The notes below the pieces were generated by a model. It had not been told where the DNA came from. It made no database searches and worked only from the letters and a program-made list of their open reading frames with translations. The position numbers and the translations under genes are program-made. Below are positions 16,079 through 20,464 of a stretch of DNA of 20,464 nucleotides, piece by piece (the stretch's first letter is position 1; each line of letters starts with the position of its first letter). This stretch comes from CAIVAT01 sp964355945 (GTDB taxonomy: Bacteria; Bacteroidota; Bacteroidia; Bacteroidales; FEN-979): assembly GCA_964355945.1 (NCBI GenBank), contig CAYHGE010000069.1, positions 1-20,464 on the forward strand. Reading direction: 5' to 3'.

Positions 16079-17635
16079 ATGACACACATCAAACAAAAGT
16101 TAAGCCTTCTGTATAAAACCCTTAAAGGAGAGAACCCCCTTTCTGTGACAGTTTTACCAGGCTCCGGATCCTACAGAAGCTATTACAGGCTTCATGGAAT
16201 AAATGAAACCATCCTTGGCGTGCATAATGAGGATGTTCGTGAAAACGAAGCATTTATATCCTTTACAAACCAATTTCGAAGTGCCGGGCTGCCCGTTCCT
16301 GAGATACTCGCCAATGATCCGGAAAACCGGATTTACCTCATTACCGACCTGGGAGATACAACGCTTTATCAATTTCTGACCGAAAAACGGGCAAAAGAGG
16401 CCCCCGGGCAGCAGAATGCGACCCGGGAGGATACAGGAGTCAGCTTTCCTTCTGAAGTGCTGGAGGTTTATAAAAAGGTGATTGACTGGCTTCCGGTGTT
16501 TCAGGTCAGGGCAGGAAAAAATCTGGACTATTCAGTTTGTTATCCCCGCGCAGCCTTCGACCGTCAATCGATGATGTGGGACCTGCATTATTTCAAGTAC
16601 TACTTCCTGAAGCTGGCGAAGGTTCCATTCGATGAACAGGCGCTGGAGGACGATTTCACAAAACTTTGTGATCTGCTGCTGACTGCAGATCAGGATTCTT
16701 TTCTCTATCGTGATTTTCAGTCAAGAAACATCATGGTGGTGAACGGTGAACCCTGGTTTATTGATTATCAGGGAGGCCGGAGAGGGGCCCTGCAATATGA
16801 CATCGCTTCGTTGCTGCTTGATGGGAAAGCCGATATTCCGGCAGAAGCAAGGCAAACATTGCTGAATTACTATCTTGACCGACTGGAAGATGTCTGCCCG
16901 GTGGATCGTGGGAAGTTCCTTGGATTATTCTATGGTTTCTCCCTGATAAGGATACTCCAGGCGCTTGGGGCTTATGGTTTCAGGGGGTATTATGAGCAGA
17001 AACAGCACTTTCTCCAAAGCATCCCTTTTGCCCTTCGCAACCTTCGGTATTTAAGGGAACACAGGCTTGTTGATTTTGGCCTCAAGACCCTGATGCAGGT
17101 CATTGATAACATGGTTGAAAACGTTGATTTATATAATCAACCATCTATTCAGATAGCAAAGTCTATTAATCATGTAAACAGTGAATTAAAAAATATTAAT
17201 TTATCCGGATTACCACACCATATTCTGACAGTTTCCGTTCGAAGTTTCTCTTATAAAAAGTCAATTCCGGTTGACAATAGCGGGAATGGCGGAGGATTTG
17301 TTTTTGATTGCCGCGCCTTGCCAAACCCCGGAAGATTTGATGAATTTAAGCAGGTAAACGGAAAGGATCTATCCGTGATACGTTTTCTGGAAAAGGAACC
17401 CGCAGTCAGTGAATTTCTCAACCATGCAATTTCCCTGGTTGACCAGAGTGTCAACACGTATATTGAGCGGAAATTTGATCACCTGATGGTCTCGTTTGGA
17501 TGCACAGGTGGCCAGCACCGGTCAGTCTACTGTGCAGAACAACTTACGAGGCATCTTAAAGAGAAATACCCTGTTACCATTAACCTGCAGCACCTTGAGC
17601 AGGACAATCTTAATCACTTAACACTTAACACTTAA
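16079..17635 (+). CDS. amgK: AmgK-like anomeric amino-sugar kinase fused to RapZ C-terminal domain
   Basis: A 518-residue fusion. Residues 1-345 are an APH-fold kinase resembling AmgK, which phosphorylates MurNAc/GlcNAc at C1: nucleotide-loop region PGSGSYRSYYRL (27-38), ITDLGD (88-93), catalytic loop FLYRDFQSRN (D212, N217; Tyr replaces the usual His), and metal-binding D229 in WFIDYQGGRRGALQYDIASLL. Residues about 383-506 match the RapZ C-terminal domain: VRSFSYKKSIP, FDCRALPNPGRFDEF, GKD and GCTGGQHRSVYCAEQL (474-489). In E. coli this RapZ domain binds glucosamine-6-phosphate. The RapZ N-terminal P-loop domain is absent. The gene directly precedes a murU-like gene, matching the AmgK-MurU peptidoglycan recycling route. 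Residues 511-518 come from a heptamer repeat. A GC-rich imperfect inverted repeat (16403-16427) encodes an extra loop near 108-123. Confidence 0.87.
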   Translation: MTHIKQKLSLLYKTLKGENPLSVTVLPGSGSYRSYYRLHGINETILGVHNEDVRENEAFISFTNQFRSAGLPVPEILANDPENRIYLITDLGDTTLYQFLTEKRAKEAPGQQNATREDTGVSFPSEVLEVYKKVIDWLPVFQVRAGKNLDYSVCYPRAAFDRQSMMWDLHYFKYYFLKLAKVPFDEQALEDDFTKLCDLLLTADQDSFLYRDFQSRNIMVVNGEPWFIDYQGGRRGALQYDIASLLLDGKADIPAEARQTLLNYYLDRLEDVCPVDRGKFLGLFYGFSLIRILQALGAYGFRGYYEQKQHFLQSIPFALRNLRYLREHRLVDFGLKTLMQVIDNMVENVDLYNQPSIQIAKSINHVNSELKNINLSGLPHHILTVSVRSFSYKKSIPVDNSGNGGGFVFDCRALPNPGRFDEFKQVNGKDLSVIRFLEKEPAVSEFLNHAISLVDQSVNTYIERKFDHLMVSFGCTGGQHRSVYCAEQLTRHLKEKYPVTINLQHLEQDNLNHLTLNT

Positions 17636-17649
17636 CACTTAACACTTTG
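17615..17649 (+). repeat. Heptamer tandem repeat across the amgK stop
   Basis: Four perfect copies of cacttaa run from 17615 to 17642, followed by a degenerate fifth (cactttg, 17643-17649). The repeat encodes the last residues of the AmgK-RapZ protein (HLTLNT), supplies its TAA stop (17633-17635), and ends 3 bases before the murU ATG at 17653. Because the unit is 7 bases, copy-number change would alter the C terminus by frame and change the distance to murU, but every frame meets a TAA within three units. Confidence 0.95.
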
Positions 17650-17652
17650 TTC

Positions 17653-18351
17653 ATGAAAGCCATGATCCTCGCTGCCGGACTGGGTACAAGATTGAAACCA
17701 TTTACCGATTCCCATCCGAAGGCGTTGTATGTCGTTGAGGGAAAAACACTGCTGGAACACGCTGTTGAGCACCTGAAAACCGCAGGGATAAAGGAGGTTA
17801 TAATTAACGTCCATCACTTTGCTGATCAAATAATTAAATATATTCATCTCAATAAAAACTTCGGGTTGGATATTACAATCTCAGATGAAACAGGGGAGTT
17901 GCTTGAAACGGGTGGCGGAGTGAAAAAAGCCGGATGGTTCTTCGATGATTGTGATTGTGCCCTGATTCGCAATGCCGACATTCTATCCGATCTGAATCTG
18001 ACAAAAATGGCCGGTTACCACTTTAAATCAAATGCCCTTGCCACACTTGCAGTCCGGCAAAGAGATACTTCAAGGTATTTTCTGTTTGATGACGAAATGA
18101 AGCTTTGTGGATGGGAAAACAGGAAAACAGGAGAAAGGAAGATGTCACGTGAGATAGAGAAAGTAACTGCTTTTGCGTTCAGTGGCATTCAAATGTTGAA
18201 CCCTCAGGTATTCCCGCTGATTACTGAAGAAGGCAAATTTTCACTCACTGGTCTCCATCTTCGGTTGGCCGAAACACAATTCATCTCTGGTTTTCTGGAG
18301 GATGGGATGGTATGGAAAGACGTTGGAACTATGAACAATAAGCAATCATAG
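17653..18351 (+). CDS. murU: MurU-like N-acetylmuramate-1-phosphate uridylyltransferase
   Basis: A 232-residue sugar-1-phosphate nucleotidyltransferase. It opens with MKAMILAAGLGTRLKPFTDSHPKAL (nucleotide loop 6-16, catalytic-region Lys23), has GELLETGGGVKKA (81-93) and a metal-binding Asp109 in LIRNADILSDL, then KDVGT near the end for the second metal Asp. Length and motif order fit MurU, which makes UDP-MurNAc from MurNAc-1-P and UTP, rather than the longer RmlA or GlmU enzymes. The upstream AmgK-like kinase supplies the matching substrate, which is the main support for the specific call; mannose-1-P guanylyltransferase is the alternative. The ATG at 17653 is chosen over an in-frame TTG at 17647 that lies in the repeat. 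The C terminus ends abruptly after KDVGTMNNKQS, a few residues shorter than usual, in repeat-like sequence. Confidence 0.82.
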   Translation: MKAMILAAGLGTRLKPFTDSHPKALYVVEGKTLLEHAVEHLKTAGIKEVIINVHHFADQIIKYIHLNKNFGLDITISDETGELLETGGGVKKAGWFFDDCDCALIRNADILSDLNLTKMAGYHFKSNALATLAVRQRDTSRYFLFDDEMKLCGWENRKTGERKMSREIEKVTAFAFSGIQMLNPQVFPLITEEGKFSLTGLHLRLAETQFISGFLEDGMVWKDVGTMNNKQS

Positions 18352-18374
18352 GCCTGGCAACCACTATTGTTCAT
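18331..18374. repeat. Inverted repeat between convergent murU and oxidoreductase ends
   Basis: The 10-mer atgaacaata (18331-18340) is perfectly complementary to tattgttcat (18365-18374), with a 24-base loop. It spans both stop codons. Weak AT-rich pairing makes it only a possible bidirectional terminator. It may simply reflect related heptamer-like repeats (rcaatga) at the two gene ends. Confidence 0.4.
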
Positions 18375-19443
18375 TCTTCATTGTTTCATTGCTCATTGCT
18401 TTCCTGGCCGGGCACAGCCCGCTATCCTCGTACCACCTGCATTTTGGTTTGCACCCCATGCACCTGACGATCTGTTCGTTGTGTTGTACATGGTTAACCC
18501 ATTCTGGGTCAGCTAGTTGTGGGCGGCCAATTGCCACGAAATCGGCATGATTATTTTCAATTAGCCAGGCTGCCCGTTCAGGTGTTTTTATCTCATTCAC
18601 GACAATAACAGGTATTCTGACATGCTTTTTAATTTCAATGCCGCTAAAAACAATCCAGTTGTAATCAAAATCTTTGGGTGTCCGGGGGAGGTTCAGCAGG
18701 CTGCCCCCATGGGACACATGGAGTAAGTCAACACCTGCATTTTCAAGATGTTTTGCAATTGAAATCCCATCCTCAAGTGTTGGTGTGTTTGCTCCCAGCC
18801 GGTAGCCGATGATGAAATCCACGCCACAGTTTTTCCGGATCCCATGAATGATATCTGTTGCCAGTTTCATATTCTTCTGAAGGGTCCCGCCATACGCATC
18901 CTCACGTTTGTTGAACAAGGAAGAAGCGAACTGGTTCAGGAAATATCCATGGGCTCCATGTAACTCGACACCATCGAAGCCGGCCTGCTGAGCCCTGGTT
19001 GCACCTTTTACAAAAGCATCACAAATATCTTCAATCTCAGTCGTATTCAATTCATAAGATCTTGGATTTTTCTCATCCAACGAGGGCCCCTGAGCCTTTC
19101 CGGAGACCATTTCGTGGGTTACAAGTCCGGCATGGTGTATCTGCAAAAGAGAGACAGCGCCTGTTTCTTTTACCAGAGATACTATTTTCCGCATCCCGGG
19201 GATATGTGCATCCGACCATATTCCAAGCTGATAGGGAGCCAGCCGGCCATCCTCTTTCACTGCAGTTGCCTCGGTTATGATAATTCCGGAGCCGCCCCGG
19301 ACTATCTGCCTGTAATGGTTGAGATTCCGTTCTGTTACCATCCCGTCTTCACTCGCATAATGAACACAAACAACAGGAGGGAATACAATGCGGTTTTTTA
19401 CCTTTAGTGATTTGACGTTGATTTCGGAAAAGAGGTTTTGCAT
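18364..19443 (-). CDS. Old Yellow Enzyme family NADH:flavin oxidoreductase with Cys cluster motif
   Basis: A 359-residue FMN-dependent (beta/alpha)8 barrel enzyme. Signatures: LFSEINVKSLKVKNRIVFPPV at the N terminus, LQIHHAG, FDGVELHGAHGYFLNQFASSLFNKREDAYGG (His pair for substrate and FMN), and DFVAIGRPQLADPEWV for FMN phosphate. Near the end are four Cys spaced C-x2-C-x3-C-x8-C (RCMGCKPKCRWYEDSGLCPARK), like the 4Fe-4S site of the 2,4-dienoyl-CoA reductase/trimethylamine dehydrogenase branch, but with no FAD/NAD domain after it. The substrate cannot be told. The start at 19443 is preferred over 19500 because homologous sequence begins there and a TAnnTTTG element lies between them. The last dozen residues (AMSNETMKNEQ) are encoded by degenerate 7-base repeats and are probably not conserved. 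Confidence 0.88.
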   Translation of the reverse strand: MQNLFSEINVKSLKVKNRIVFPPVVCVHYASEDGMVTERNLNHYRQIVRGGSGIIITEATAVKEDGRLAPYQLGIWSDAHIPGMRKIVSLVKETGAVSLLQIHHAGLVTHEMVSGKAQGPSLDEKNPRSYELNTTEIEDICDAFVKGATRAQQAGFDGVELHGAHGYFLNQFASSLFNKREDAYGGTLQKNMKLATDIIHGIRKNCGVDFIIGYRLGANTPTLEDGISIAKHLENAGVDLLHVSHGGSLLNLPRTPKDFDYNWIVFSGIEIKKHVRIPVIVVNEIKTPERAAWLIENNHADFVAIGRPQLADPEWVNHVQHNEQIVRCMGCKPKCRWYEDSGLCPARKAMSNETMKNEQ

Positions 19444-19464
19444 GGGAAAATAAAATTTGGGAGA

Positions 19465-19472
19465 CAAAGATA
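19465..19472 (-). promoter_or_regulatory. Possible -7 element for the oxidoreductase gene
   Basis: On the minus strand the bases read TATCTTTG, an exact TAnnTTTG match, 21 bases upstream of the ATG at 19443. Predicted transcription start is about 19458. No -33 TTTG at the proper distance is evident. Its position inside the longer open frame argues against the 19500 start. Confidence 0.35.
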
Positions 19473-19500
19473 AGGAATCTGCAAAACGAGATGTTGCCAT

Positions 19501-19721
19501 GTGAAATCCTTACCATTGATAAATGTCAATTTTTAAATGACTATTATTCCGTTTTAAAATGGAAAAATTACCATTTTATTGATGGTTTATAATGTGTGAA
19601 TTGGTGCTGGTGATATGATTTGATAACATATATTCACATTCGAAATTTCTTCAATTCAGCCACATCTTCATCAAGCCTTTTCTGACGAGGTTTTTTTACT
19701 GTTTTGTTTAATCCTGATCTT
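19501..19721. other. AT-rich divergent intergenic region
   Basis: The gap between the oxidoreductase and the secreted-protein gene holds no open frame or RNA gene that I recognise. It is AT-rich. It contains an 8-base inverted repeat, taaaatgg (19555-19562) with ccatttta (19571-19578) around an 8-base AT loop, which could be an operator or a small hairpin. I see no exact promoter consensus for the plus-strand gene. Confidence 0.5.
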
Positions 19722-20464
19722 ATGAGAGAAAGTTCTAACTATCAATCAATTCAGCAGAATGTAATGACATTCATTCTCCTGGCAGGTATTTTATTTCTGA
19801 CAGGCAGCGCAGCCTATTCTCAAACCACCATTATCGGGGGAACTACCCTGAAAGTTTCTGCCGGGACTTCGCTGGTCACGACCAAACAGCTTGTAATAAA
19901 GAATCTTGGCACGCTGAACAACGAGGGAACTGTCATTCTGAAGAGTGATTTGGACAACCAGAATAGTGGTGGCAATTCACTTGGCACAGGGGCGCTGGTG
20001 TTTTCCGGTACCATCAGCCAATCCATCACCGGTCAGAGTGTCGCCCAGAACCTTGCCCTGAACAACCCGGCAGGACTCACTGTTGCCGGAAATACCCGGG
20101 TAAACGGAATACTGAATCTTACCGCTGGACCTGTTTCTCTGGGGACATTCAACCTGCTACTTGGATCAACTGCTACAGTGGCAGGATCACCTTCTTCGGC
20201 CAATATGATTGTGGCAACAGGTACCGGCCAATTGCAGAAAGAGTTTACTGCAGCCGGCAGTTTTACTTTCCCGGTTGGAGATGCAACCGCTGCAGCCGAA
20301 TACTCACCCGTTACACTTGCATTTGCCAGTGGCATCTTTGGAGCAGGCAGCTATGCAGGGGTCAGCCTGAACAATGCAGCTTATGCCGGAGTTGCAACCA
20401 GCTATATTACCCGTTATTGGAATGTCAGCCAGTCCGGAATCACCGGGTTTTCATGCAATGCAGC
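19722..20464 (+). CDS. Secreted repeat-rich surface protein, 3' end outside window
   Basis: An open frame runs from the ATG at 19722 to the window end (247 complete codons, no stop), so the gene is partial. An internal ATG at 19764 gives a compact signal peptide, MTFILLAGILFLTGSAAYSQ, with likely cleavage before QTT. The rest is rich in Gly, Ser, Thr, Ala, Asn and Val, with short beta-strand units (LVIKNLGTLNNEGTVILKSD; ALVFSGTISQSITGQS; LTVAGNTRVNGILNLTAGPVSLG) of the kind seen in large T9SS-exported Bacteroidota surface proteins, then a segment FTFPVGDATAAAEYSPVTL followed by YITRYWNVSQSG, which often precedes later repeat modules in such proteins. No catalytic motif is visible. A C-terminal sorting domain is expected beyond the window but not seen. 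Confidence 0.8.
   Translation, partial: MRESSNYQSIQQNVMTFILLAGILFLTGSAAYSQTTIIGGTTLKVSAGTSLVTTKQLVIKNLGTLNNEGTVILKSDLDNQNSGGNSLGTGALVFSGTISQSITGQSVAQNLALNNPAGLTVAGNTRVNGILNLTAGPVSLGTFNLLLGSTATVAGSPSSANMIVATGTGQLQKEFTAAGSFTFPVGDATAAAEYSPVTLAFASGIFGAGSYAGVSLNNAAYAGVATSYITRYWNVSQSGITGFSCNA

Noticed and set aside
16079..17635. AmgK-RapZ fusion as an assembly artefact
   Set aside because: The frame is continuous, with a natural linker and similar base composition on both sides, and both halves have complete motifs.
19444..19500. N-terminal extension of the oxidoreductase to 19500
   Set aside because: The extra 19 residues precede the normal barrel start and contain a -7 promoter match on the coding strand.
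1..20464. tRNA, rRNA, insertion sequence or phage genes
   Set aside because: I looked for transposase or integrase motifs and tRNA-like cloverleaf sequence on both strands and saw none.

Overview
The window looks like chromosomal DNA from a Bacteroidota, probably an anaerobic or microaerotolerant Bacteroidales-type bacterium. Evidence: a Bacteroidota-style TamB, two secreted proteins (one with a type IX secretion C-terminal sorting domain, one with a signal peptide and cut by the window end), a lipoprotein with a Cys lipobox, several TAnnTTTG (-7 type) promoter elements with no strong Shine-Dalgarno sites, and a flavodiiron protein. No insertion sequence, phage, CRISPR array, tRNA or rRNA was recognised. 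It is mostly core or semi-core genome.

Layout. 20-5045 (+): a signalling and redox block. It has a LytS-type 5TM membrane receptor with a PAS domain but no kinase, a soluble REC-PAS-PAS-histidine kinase, a stand-alone Rcp1-type response regulator, and a flavodiiron O2/NO reductase that starts right at the regulator's stop. 5122-5961 (+): an orphan lipoprotein, convergent with tsaD (5993-7072, -), the tRNA t6A enzyme. tsaD is divergent from a giant tamB-like gene (about 7091/7130-11518, +), which is followed after 3 bases by a T9SS-exported protein (11522-12808). 12856-15954 (+): an AddA/RecB-like helicase-nuclease. After a palindromic repeat come 16079-17635, an AmgK-like sugar kinase fused to a RapZ C-terminal domain, and 17653-18351, a MurU-like nucleotidyltransferase. 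These two form a likely MurNAc-recycling pair. 18364-19443 (-): an Old Yellow Enzyme family flavin oxidoreductase. 19722-end (+): the start of a secreted adhesin-like protein.

Most interesting points: (1) a pair of perfect GC-rich palindromes lies in frame inside tsaD, encoding about 20 extra residues in an otherwise normal enzyme, like the Rickettsia palindromic elements. (2) The AmgK-RapZ(C) fusion beside murU suggests that peptidoglycan amino-sugar salvage is directly gated by an amino-sugar-sensing domain. (3) Heptamer repeats form the 3' end of amgK and reach to the murU start, and related degenerate repeats form the 3' end of the OYE gene. (4) tamB seems to need a non-ATG (ATT) start to have a complete membrane anchor.
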